In this document: piece by piece, positions 1 through 5,472 of the stretch
Position numbering within the stretch: position 1 is the stretch's first letter
How the letters are laid out: the number at the start of each line of letters is the position of its first letter
DNA from: Methanothrix sp.
Lineage (GTDB): Archaea > Halobacteriota > Methanosarcinia > Methanotrichales > Methanotrichaceae
Direction of reading: 5' to 3'
Assembly: GCA_028679775.1 (NCBI GenBank)
Contig: JAJRAX010000147.1
Span: 1-13,457 of the forward strand
Length of the DNA: 13,457 nt
Notes under the pieces: model-generated
What the model was told of the DNA's origin: nothing
Database searches by the model: none
The model's input: the letters and a program-made list of their open reading frames with translations, nothing else
Translations under genes and position numbers: made by a program

Positions 1-2
1 CC

Positions 3-347
3 GATATCTGCACCAAGAAGGAGGATGCAGCCACCAAGGTCGAGCGGCAGGTAGGCAAATCAGCAGCTGCTCTTCTCCTTAAGTCGAAGATTGGCGAGCG
101 GTTTGAGGGCATGATAACAGGCGCGTCCGAGAATGGGACCTGGGTCAGGCTTCTGGATATTCCCGCAGAAGGGATGCTTAAAAGCGGCTACAAGGGCATT
201 GATGTTGGAGATCAGGTTACCGTTGAGCTTGTGTCTGTGGATGTGACGCAGGGATTCATAGACTTCAAGAGAGTCGGCAATTGTGCAGAAGGTCGTCAGA
301 TGAACAAAAGCAAGATGCGGGCCCAAAAAGGCACTTTACCATGCTGA
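3..347 (+). CDS. RNB-family exoribonuclease (RNase II/R-like), C-terminal fragment with S1-like domain
   Basis: This is the 3' end of a gene cut by the window edge; the frame is open from base 3 to the TGA at 345-347. The visible 114 residues begin with a stretch around 'CTKKEDAATKVERQV' and 'KSAAALLL', typical of the end of an RNB catalytic domain. They continue into a small beta-barrel ('GERFEGMITGASENGTWVRL' … 'VGDQVTVELVSVDVTQGFIDF') resembling the S1 RNA-binding module of compact RNB ribonucleases. Such enzymes degrade RNA 3' to 5' in the cytoplasm using metal-bound acidic residues, which would lie upstream of this window. The tail after 'FKRV' is basic and contains two cysteines. The stop overlaps the next start by seven bases (ATGCTGA), which suggests co-translation. 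The family call rests on motif memory, and the catalytic part cannot be checked here. Confidence 0.75.
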   Translation, partial: DICTKKEDAATKVERQVGKSAAALLLKSKIGERFEGMITGASENGTWVRLLDIPAEGMLKSGYKGIDVGDQVTVELVSVDVTQGFIDFKRVGNCAEGRQMNKSKMRAQKGTLPC

Positions 348-1657
348 CCGGGATCCTCATCATTCTTATCCTGTTTTTGGTCAACGGTGCGTTCTCCATG
401 GCCGAGATTGCCGTTGTCTCCTCCAGCAAGGCTCGACTCAGGATGCAGGCGGAAGAGGGCAATGCCGGAGCCAAAGCGGCCCTGAAGCTGGCCGAAAATC
501 CCAATCAGCTTCTCTCGGCGGTGCAGATCGGAATAACCCTGATTGCCACCTTAACCGGTGTCTTTGGCGGTGCCACAATGGCCGATGAGCTGGCCCTGCA
601 CATCGACGCATTTCCGGCTCTTTATACTTACAGCAGCGGTATCGCCTTGTTTATTGTGGTTATCAGCATCACCTTTTCCAGTCTGGTTATAGCTGAGCTG
701 GTCCCAAAAAGAATAGCTCTTGCCAATCCGGAGAGAATTGCCTCTCTTGCGGCCTCCCCATTGGCCGCATTCTCCCGATTAGTTTCTCCGGCCATAACTC
801 TGCTCAGCTTCTGCACCGATCTCGTGCTGAGGGGGCTTGGGATCAAGGATTATTCTGAACCGGCTGTGACCGAGGAGGAGATCAGAATCTTGATTGCTCA
901 GGGAACGACCGCTGGCGTGATCGAGGAGGAGGAGCAGGATATCATGGAGAGGGTTTTCTCGCTGGGAGACCGAAGGGTAAACTCCATTATGACCCCCAGA
1001 GGTGAGATCGTCTGGCTGGACATAGACGATTCAGCGGCTGAGATATCTCGAAAAATAGCTGGCGGCACTTTCTCCATGTTTCCTGTGTGCAGTAAGAAGC
1101 TGGACAATGTCTTAGGGACTATTCAGTCCAAGGATCTGCTAGGCTGCAACCTGGCCGGGCAAAAGGTAGACCTCCGGGAAGCTCTTTTACCGCCTCTTTT
1201 CGTGCCGGAGAGCATGAGGGCTCTCAAGGTGCTGGAGATGTTCAAGCAAACGGGAATTCATCTGGCCATAGTACTAGATGAGTACGGATCGGTGCAGGGA
1301 ATAGTAGCTTTAGTGGACCTTCTGGAGGCGCTGGTAGGAGATATACCTCACATCGATGAGCTGGATGAGCCGCAAATAGTGAAAAGGGAAGACGGCTCCT
1401 ATCTGGTGGACGGTTCTCTGACGGTGGATGACTTCCGAGAGGCAATTGACCCGCAAGGACTGCCTGAGGAAGAGAACGCAGAGGATAATTACATAACTCT
1501 TGGCGGATTTGTAATGACGCACTTGGAGAAGATTCCTGCGGCAGGGGATAACTTCGTGTGGGGAGGATACCGCTTTGAGGTGGTGGATATGGATGAGCGG
1601 AAGGTGGACAAGGTTCTGGTGACGCCCCTGGCCGGCAATAATCATAAAGGTAGCTGA
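341..1657 (+). CDS. CNNM/HlyC-CorC family membrane protein with CBS pair (putative ion transporter)
   Basis: The product is 438 aa. The frame stays open upstream to a TTG at 281, but the ATG at 341 puts the hydrophobic 'MLTGILIILILFLVNG' at the N-terminus, as expected for this family, so I chose it. An N-terminal CNNM (DUF21) domain of about 180 residues has several membrane helices and the family-like 'SAVQIGITLIATLTGVFGG' and 'IAELVPKRIAL' stretches. A cytosolic CBS pair follows at about residues 200-335, starting near 'VNSIMTPRGEIVWLDI' and including 'AIVLDEYGSVQGIVALVDLLE'. A CorC_HlyC domain lies at about 345-430 ('DNYITLGGFVMTHLEKIP'). Relatives are linked to Mg2+/Co2+ efflux or Na+-coupled Mg2+ transport, and older annotations say 'hemolysin'. 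The substrate cannot be read from the sequence. The start overlaps the end of the ribonuclease gene by seven bases. Confidence 0.9.
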   Translation: MLTGILIILILFLVNGAFSMAEIAVVSSSKARLRMQAEEGNAGAKAALKLAENPNQLLSAVQIGITLIATLTGVFGGATMADELALHIDAFPALYTYSSGIALFIVVISITFSSLVIAELVPKRIALANPERIASLAASPLAAFSRLVSPAITLLSFCTDLVLRGLGIKDYSEPAVTEEEIRILIAQGTTAGVIEEEEQDIMERVFSLGDRRVNSIMTPRGEIVWLDIDDSAAEISRKIAGGTFSMFPVCSKKLDNVLGTIQSKDLLGCNLAGQKVDLREALLPPLFVPESMRALKVLEMFKQTGIHLAIVLDEYGSVQGIVALVDLLEALVGDIPHIDELDEPQIVKREDGSYLVDGSLTVDDFREAIDPQGLPEEENAEDNYITLGGFVMTHLEKIPAAGDNFVWGGYRFEVVDMDERKVDKVLVTPLAGNNHKGS

Positions 1658-1708
1658 TAACTATGATCCTGCAAAGAGCCTGTCAAAAGGAATATCGAGG
1701 GGAATATC

Positions 1709-2335
1709 GTGAAGAAAGGCATTAAAATTTCGGCAGTGCTGTTCTCTCTCTTCATACTTGATAGCTGCTGTACCGCCTGCACCACCTGCACCACCTGCAC
1801 CTCCAGTCCGGTTCTGGGAGCAGATCTCTTCCCGGTCAAGGATCTGCCACTCACAAAAGACGCCAACTTCTCTCTAAACCTGAGGGAAATATTAGATGGC
1901 TATCGTTACACAGAAAACTATTCTGCAGGGCGGTTCGACTGCATGGACACCTGCATCATTGCCAGCCGGATCCTGCATCAATACGGATATGACCCAAACA
2001 TCATGGCTAGCTTTGCCCTCCAGGGAAAGAATGGCAGTTCTCACATGTGGCTCTCGGTCTCTGATGGACTGGGTCGCTTTGCCTTCATTGAGACCTGTGC
2101 ATTTGCCAGAGGACGGCCCATACTGGGAGAACTCGTGACTCCAGAAGAGAGCGCCGCCTATGCCTCAGGATATGTGCTCACCGATCCCATTAGGGTCATG
2201 CAGTGTTTTGGCTACAGCGAGGATAGATTTCTATTTCTCTCCAGCAAAAGCCATGTGGAGACGACCGCCCAAAGACCGATAGTCTTCCTGGAAGAAGGTA
2301 AGGACAAGAAGCCATGGCGCTGGGTCTATCAGTAA
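1709..2335 (+). CDS. Exported transglutaminase-like protein (putative lipoprotein) with cysteine-rich N-terminus
   Basis: The product is 208 aa from a GTG start preceded by a purine-rich GAGGGGA about seven bases upstream. Residues 1-17 form a basic-then-hydrophobic export signal ending in 'LDSC', which could act as a lipobox with Cys20. A striking series C20, C21, C24, C27, C30 follows, encoded by a 9-bp tandem repeat. The rest looks like a transglutaminase-like (papain-fold) domain: Cys78 in 'GRFDCMDT' starts a helix, His112 lies in 'SSHMWLSV' on a predicted strand, and Glu128 in 'FAFIET' follows, giving the Cys-His-acid order and spacing of that superfamily. The substrate is unknown; it may be a peptidase, an amidase or an inactive binding fold. 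The gene starts 51 bases after the CNNM gene and may be cotranscribed with it. The fold assignment is inference from motif pattern. Confidence 0.6.
   Translation: MKKGIKISAVLFSLFILDSCCTACTTCTTCTSSPVLGADLFPVKDLPLTKDANFSLNLREILDGYRYTENYSAGRFDCMDTCIIASRILHQYGYDPNIMASFALQGKNGSSHMWLSVSDGLGRFAFIETCAFARGRPILGELVTPEESAAYASGYVLTDPIRVMQCFGYSEDRFLFLSSKSHVETTAQRPIVFLEEGKDKKPWRWVYQ
1778..1804 (+). repeat. 9-bp tandem repeat encoding Cys-Thr-Thr
   Basis: There are three consecutive 9-base units, TGCACCACC, TGCACCACC and TGCACCTCC, preceded by a more diverged copy (TGTACCGCC at 1769-1777). They encode the C-x-x-C-x-x-C-x-x-C series just after the signal segment of the transglutaminase-like protein. Near-perfect nucleotide identity suggests recent expansion by slippage. 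Confidence 0.85.
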
Positions 2336-2385
2336 GGAATCTGCTAAAAAAAATCGCCAGAAAGCAAAGCAGCAAGGAAGGTAAA

Positions 2386-3045
2386 ATGAGAGGAGTTTTA
2401 ATTCTTTCAGGGGGCGTGGACTCGACCACGCTGCTATACAAGTTGCTCGAAGATGGCTACGAGGTGGAGGCTCTCACCTTCAATTATGCCCAGAGGCACA
2501 AGAAGGAGATAGACTGCGCGACAGCCATTGCCAGGAGGCTGTCCATCGCTCACAAGGTCATCGACCTCAGCTCGCTTTCATCTCTTTTGGGAGACAGCGC
2601 ACTCCTCGGAGGAAAAGAGGTGCCTAGCTGCCACTACACCGAAGAGTCGGCCAAGAAGACGGTCGTTGCCAATCGCAACATGATCATGCTCTCTGTCGCT
2701 GCCGGCTACGCCGAGGCTCATGAGATCCCGGAGATCTTCTATGCCGCCCACAAGAACGACAGTACCATCTATCCCGACTGTCGACCAGAGTTTGTGAGGG
2801 CGTTGCGCCCCGCCATTCGGCTTGGCACAGCCTGGCATCCTGTAGAATTGCGGGCACCATTTGTGGATATTACCAAGGCTGAGATCGTCAGAATGGGCAT
2901 TGACCTGCAGGTGCCTTACGAGATGACCTGGTCCTGCTACAAAGGCGAGGAGAAACCATGTCGCACCTGTCCCACCTGCATCGAGAGAGAGGAGGCGTTT
3001 GCCAGCAACAGGGTCAGAGACCCGCTGGTCGCTGGACAGGACTGA
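2386..3045 (+). CDS. queC: 7-cyano-7-deazaguanine (preQ0) synthase QueC
   Basis: The product is 219 aa. QueC converts 7-carboxy-7-deazaguanine, ammonia and ATP to preQ0. In archaea preQ0 is inserted into tRNA at position 15 and converted to archaeosine. The ATP pyrophosphatase P-loop is at residues 7-13 ('LSGGVDS'). The family zinc site is at the C-terminus as Cys184, Cys192, Cys195 and Cys198 ('CYKGEEKPCRTCPTC'). 'EALTFNYAQRHKKEI' and 'VANRNMIML' are also typical of QueC. The frame is open to an ATG at 2314, which would overlap the preceding gene. The ATG at 2386 is preferred because it starts directly at the P-loop strand and follows a strong AAGGAAGGT. Length matches the family. No other deazaguanine genes are seen nearby. 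Confidence 0.95.
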   Translation: MRGVLILSGGVDSTTLLYKLLEDGYEVEALTFNYAQRHKKEIDCATAIARRLSIAHKVIDLSSLSSLLGDSALLGGKEVPSCHYTEESAKKTVVANRNMIMLSVAAGYAEAHEIPEIFYAAHKNDSTIYPDCRPEFVRALRPAIRLGTAWHPVELRAPFVDITKAEIVRMGIDLQVPYEMTWSCYKGEEKPCRTCPTCIEREEAFASNRVRDPLVAGQD

Positions 3046-3068
3046 CCAATACCTCGAAATTCAGGTTA

Positions 3069-3082
3069 CAAAAATATTATTA
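3069..3082 (+). promoter_or_regulatory. TATA-like promoter for the PolX gene; predicts a nearly leaderless mRNA
   Basis: An AT-only stretch (AAAAATATTATTA) sits in the 60-base gap after queC. Its centre is about 30 bases before the GTG at 3106. An archaeal TATA box usually lies about 25-27 bases before transcription start, so initiation would fall near 3100-3106. The lack of any Shine-Dalgarno motif before this GTG agrees with a leaderless transcript. Confidence 0.5.
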
Positions 3083-3105
3083 CCCAATAGATCCAATCCC
3101 CTCCC

Positions 3106-4821
3106 GTGAAAAACCGCGAGGTCGCTGACATCCTCTACCAGATGGCTGAGCTGCTGGAGCTTAAGGCCGAGAACCGCTTCAAGATCATAGCCTTCAGCAA
3201 GGCCGCTCGGGCCATCGAGATGCTGCCGGAGGACATCACCACAGTCTGCAGGGAGAAGAGGCTGCAATCCATTCCCGGTGTGGGGAAGGCTATCGCCATG
3301 AAGGTTGAGGAGTACCTGAAGACAGGCCGGATAACGGCCCACCAGGAGCTTTTGGCCGAGACCCCTCCGGGCTTAGCCGAACTTCTGCAGATCTCAGGGC
3401 TCGGCCCCAAGACCATCTTTCTCCTGCACGACAAGCTGAATGTAACAAACCTCGAAGAGCTGGAGACGGCTGCGAGAGAGCACCGAATCCGAAGGCTTCC
3501 AAGAATGGGGCCGACCCGAGAGGCGAACATCCTTAAATCCATACAACGCTACAAAAAGCGCAGCACCAGAATCCTCTACAGCGCTGCTGAACCAGTGGTC
3601 AACGAGATCCTCTCATTCCTGCGGGGCCTGGACGGCATAGAGCACATCACCGCCGCCGGCAGCTTCCGCAGGGCTAAGGAGACCGTAGGCGACATCGATA
3701 TCCTGGCCACTGCCACACGGCCTGGCGAGATCGTCGCCGCCTTTTCGCGAATGCCTGCAGTGCAGGAGGTGCTGGTCAACGGCCCAACCAAGGCCAGCGT
3801 CATTGTGAATGACACAATCCAGGTGGACCTGAGAATAGTTGAGCACCGATCCTTTGGCACAGTGCTTCAGTACTTCACAGGCTCAAAGGAGCATAATGTC
3901 AAGCTGCGCCAGATCTCCCTAAGTCGCGGCTACTCCCTGAGCGAGTACTCGCTCACAAGGCTCTCAGACGGCTCCGACCTGTTCTTTGATAGAGAGGAGG
4001 ATGTCTACGGTGCCCTTGGTCTGCCCTTTATCCCTCCTGAATTGAGAGAGGACCTCGGCGAGATTGAGGCTGCTATGCAGGGACGCCTCCCACGTCTACT
4101 GGAGCAAAAGGACGTGCGCGGCGACCTGCACGTCCACAGCAATTGGTCGGACGGAAAAGCTACCATTATGGAGATGGCCCGGGCTGCCAGGGATCTGGGC
4201 TACGAGTACATTGCAGTCTGCGACCATTCACCAACCGTCGGCATCGCCGGCGGTCTGTCTCCGGAGAGGCTGGAGGAGAAGATAGGGGCAGTAGCTTCAG
4301 CTAACGAGGAGCTTGATGGCATCACAGTTCTGTCAGGCGCCGAGGTGGACATCAAGGCAGACGGCAGGCTGGACTACACTGACGACCTCCTGGCCAGGTG
4401 CGACGTTGTTGTGGCATCGGTGCACATGGGCTTGCAGCAGAGCGAGAGGGCGATCACTGGAAGGCTGATCTCCGCCATCGAGAACGAGAACGTGGACATC
4501 ATCGGCCACCCCACAGGAAGGATCATCGGCCAGCGCGAGGCATACGATCTGGATATGACCTCAGTCTTCGAGGCAGCCGCAAGGACTGGCACTGCTCTCG
4601 AGATCAATTCTTATCCTGGCCGCCTGGACCTGAACGATGTCAATGCCAGGGCGGCGAAAGAGGCAGGGGTTCGGATGTGCATCAACACCGACGCTCATGA
4701 TGTCGAGCAGCTCCTTACCATGAAGTACGGGGTGAACGTTGCCCGGCGATCATGGCTGGAGAGAAAGGATGTGCTCAATTCCCTGCCGCATAAGGAGCTT
4801 CTGTCTCTGCTCAAATGCTGA
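3106..4821 (+). CDS. polX: Family X DNA polymerase with C-terminal PHP phosphoesterase domain (PolX)
   Basis: The product is 571 aa, the usual size of prokaryotic PolX. The N-terminus ('VADILYQMAELLELKAENRFKIIAFSKAAR' region) matches the 8-kDa domain, and helix-hairpin-helix motifs follow ('IPGVGKAIAMKVEEYL', 'ISGLGPKTIFLL'). The nucleotidyltransferase centre shows 'GSFRRAKETVGDIDIL' with Asp196 and Asp198, plus Asp241 in 'IQVDLRIV'. The PHP domain runs from about residue 338 to the end and keeps its metal ligands: His342 and His344 in 'DLHVHSNWSDG', then 'VCDHSP', 'GAEVDI', 'ASVHMG', 'IIGHPTGR' and 'INTDAHD'. The protein probably fills gaps in base-excision repair and trims 3' ends. The GTG start is supported because family homology begins at once and an upstream TATA box is well placed. 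No catalytic residue appears missing. Confidence 0.93.
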   Translation: MKNREVADILYQMAELLELKAENRFKIIAFSKAARAIEMLPEDITTVCREKRLQSIPGVGKAIAMKVEEYLKTGRITAHQELLAETPPGLAELLQISGLGPKTIFLLHDKLNVTNLEELETAAREHRIRRLPRMGPTREANILKSIQRYKKRSTRILYSAAEPVVNEILSFLRGLDGIEHITAAGSFRRAKETVGDIDILATATRPGEIVAAFSRMPAVQEVLVNGPTKASVIVNDTIQVDLRIVEHRSFGTVLQYFTGSKEHNVKLRQISLSRGYSLSEYSLTRLSDGSDLFFDREEDVYGALGLPFIPPELREDLGEIEAAMQGRLPRLLEQKDVRGDLHVHSNWSDGKATIMEMARAARDLGYEYIAVCDHSPTVGIAGGLSPERLEEKIGAVASANEELDGITVLSGAEVDIKADGRLDYTDDLLARCDVVVASVHMGLQQSERAITGRLISAIENENVDIIGHPTGRIIGQREAYDLDMTSVFEAAARTGTALEINSYPGRLDLNDVNARAAKEAGVRMCINTDAHDVEQLLTMKYGVNVARRSWLERKDVLNSLPHKELLSLLKC

Positions 4822-4840
4822 AGGCTCTGACACCGCGCGG

Positions 4841-4861
4841 CCTGAAAGGTCGCCTGAAAGG
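4841..4861 (+). repeat. Tandem direct repeat CCTGAAAGG upstream of a TATA box
   Basis: CCTGAAAGG occurs at 4841-4849 and again at 4853-4861, a 12-base period, close to but slightly above one helical turn. The second copy ends two bases before a TATA-like sequence. The placement fits a binding site for a regulator next to the basal promoter. No protein is assigned. Confidence 0.5.
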
Positions 4862-4872
4862 CTTATTAATAT
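4862..4872 (+). promoter_or_regulatory. TATA-like element before the small membrane-protein cassette
   Basis: CTTATTAATAT in the 71-base gap after polX is a plausible archaeal TATA box. Its centre is only about 26 bases before the ATG at 4893. Initiation would then be at or near that ATG, although an AGGAG motif also lies at about 4877-4881. Either the start of transcription is slightly earlier or the transcript is read through from polX. Confidence 0.4.
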
Positions 4873-4892
4873 GATGAGGAGATGAACGGCAC

Positions 4893-5147
4893 ATGAGAAT
4901 CAACAACCAAGCCAAGGTTGGGCTGGTAACCATAATTTGTCTCCTCTCTCAGGGATATATCTTCACTCATGTGCTAGCTGTGGAGCCCAATCCAGTGATC
5001 TCCTTTGTCCCGCTTCTCCCCTATGTCGCTTACATTTATGCTCGGGAAAGTCGAACCTGGTATTTCAATAAGCCGATTTACTGGATCGCAATTGTCATCG
5101 CTCTGACCGTTCTGGATATCATTCCCTTTGCCATGGGGAATGGATGA
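4893..5147 (+). CDS. Small three-helix membrane protein, unknown function
   Basis: The product is 84 aa and I do not recognise the family. Three hydrophobic stretches are visible: about residues 8-29 ('VGLVTIICLLSQGYIF'), 34-49 ('PVISFVPLLPYVAYIYA') and 62-80 ('YWIAIVIALTVLDIIPFAM'). A basic/aromatic loop ('RESRTWYFNKP') separates the second and third. Positive residues near the N-terminus and in this loop would sit on the cytoplasmic side. The ATG at 4893 follows AGGAG by about eleven bases. An ATG at 4882 is in another frame and stops after four codons. The stop overlaps the start of the next small ORF as ATGA, so the two products are probably made together. With no enzyme motif, a structural, regulatory or channel role is all that can be suggested. 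Confidence 0.7.
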   Translation: MRINNQAKVGLVTIICLLSQGYIFTHVLAVEPNPVISFVPLLPYVAYIYARESRTWYFNKPIYWIAIVIALTVLDIIPFAMGNG

Positions 5148-5290
5148 TTTCCACTGGAAACATATATATCCTAGATCGGCTTACGGCATGGCCCGTGCAT
5201 AATCCAGAGATAAATACTGAGACGATAATCACAGTAGTAGGTTTTTTAGGAGCGGTCTTGCTCCTCCTAAACATAGTGATATTAAAATGA
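5144..5290 (+). CDS. 48-aa single-pass membrane microprotein, translationally coupled to the upstream gene
   Basis: The ORF runs ATG 5144 to TGA 5288-5290 and encodes 48 residues. The N-terminal half is soluble ('MISTGNIYILDRL' then 'TAWPVHNPEINTE'). The C-terminal half is a strong membrane helix ('TIITVVGFLGAVLLLLNIVI') ending in Lys. Its ATG overlaps the TGA of the 84-aa gene as ATGA, the classic arrangement for re-initiation. A GGGGAATGG stretch lies just upstream, inside the preceding gene. Coherent hydrophobicity and the overlap support a real gene despite its size. I do not recognise a family. It probably forms a complex with the 84-aa membrane protein; this is inference. Confidence 0.6.
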   Translation: MISTGNIYILDRLTAWPVHNPEINTETIITVVGFLGAVLLLLNIVILK

Positions 5291-5298
5291 GGCTGGAG

Positions 5299-5330
5299 GG
5301 GTTCAGGAAGGAGGTCGCTGACCTGAACCC
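5299..5330 (+). terminator. Strong hairpin after the small membrane-protein cassette (terminator or RNA control element)
   Basis: GGGTTCAGG at 5299-5307 is perfectly complementary to CCTGAACCC at 5322-5330, giving a 9-bp stem with a 14-base loop. It begins eight bases after the stop of the 48-aa ORF. No T-run follows directly, so classic intrinsic termination is not obvious. mRNA 3'-end stabilisation or processing is an equal possibility. The loop contains GGAGG, so pairing could also expose or hide a ribosome-binding-like sequence. Confidence 0.55.
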
Positions 5331-5409
5331 GTCCAATTCTAGCTCAAATATTGTTCATGCTTTAGTATGCATTGTCATTCGCGTTCATATGATTTAACAC
5401 TTTCGGCAT

Positions 5410-5419
5410 TTTTTAATAG
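5410..5419 (+). promoter_or_regulatory. TATA-like box for the TPR gene
   Basis: TTTTTTAATAG-type sequence lies 54-63 bases before the ATG at 5473. Initiation would be expected near 5440, leaving a leader of about 30 bases that contains the AGGAG ribosome-binding site. Confidence 0.5.
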
Positions 5420-5437
5420 TTTGGGCGAAGATTAGAT

Positions 5438-5448
5438 GTAGCGGCTAC
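5438..5448 (+). promoter_or_regulatory. Palindrome GTAGC-g-GCTAC at the predicted transcription start
   Basis: Two perfect 5-base arms flank one central base. The site lies about 25 bases downstream of the TATA-like box, exactly where transcription should begin. A dimeric repressor bound here would block initiation of the TPR gene. Short palindromes occur by chance, so confidence is modest. Confidence 0.35.
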
Positions 5449-5472
5449 GAGAATAATTCCACAGGAGCCATA

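Larger units (their letters stand above)
5291..5472 (+). other. Intergenic region with hairpin, promoter and palindrome
   Basis: This 182-base stretch between the microprotein and the TPR gene becomes AT-rich after about 5335. It holds the hairpin at 5299-5330, a TATA-like box at 5410-5419, a short palindrome at 5438-5448 and a ribosome-binding site (AGGAG) at 5463-5467. A 36-codon ORF (5287-5397) begins with a second ATGA overlap. Its second half looks non-coding, so it is not called as a gene. Confidence 0.6.

Noticed and set aside
2314..2385. Upstream ATG that would extend QueC by 24 residues
   Set aside because: It overlaps the preceding gene. The added residues are basic and unlike QueC, and the downstream ATG has a strong ribosome-binding site directly before the P-loop strand.
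3061..3542. Minus-strand ORFs of 93 and 135 codons across the start of polX
   Set aside because: They lie opposite a gene with full PolX motifs, have no recognisable domain or ribosome-binding site, and are typical antisense shadows in moderately GC-rich coding DNA.
4871..4893. ATGATGA resembling the C box of a C/D guide RNA
   Set aside because: No matching D box, C' or D' box follows at suitable spacing, and the bases double as the ribosome-binding region of the 84-aa gene.
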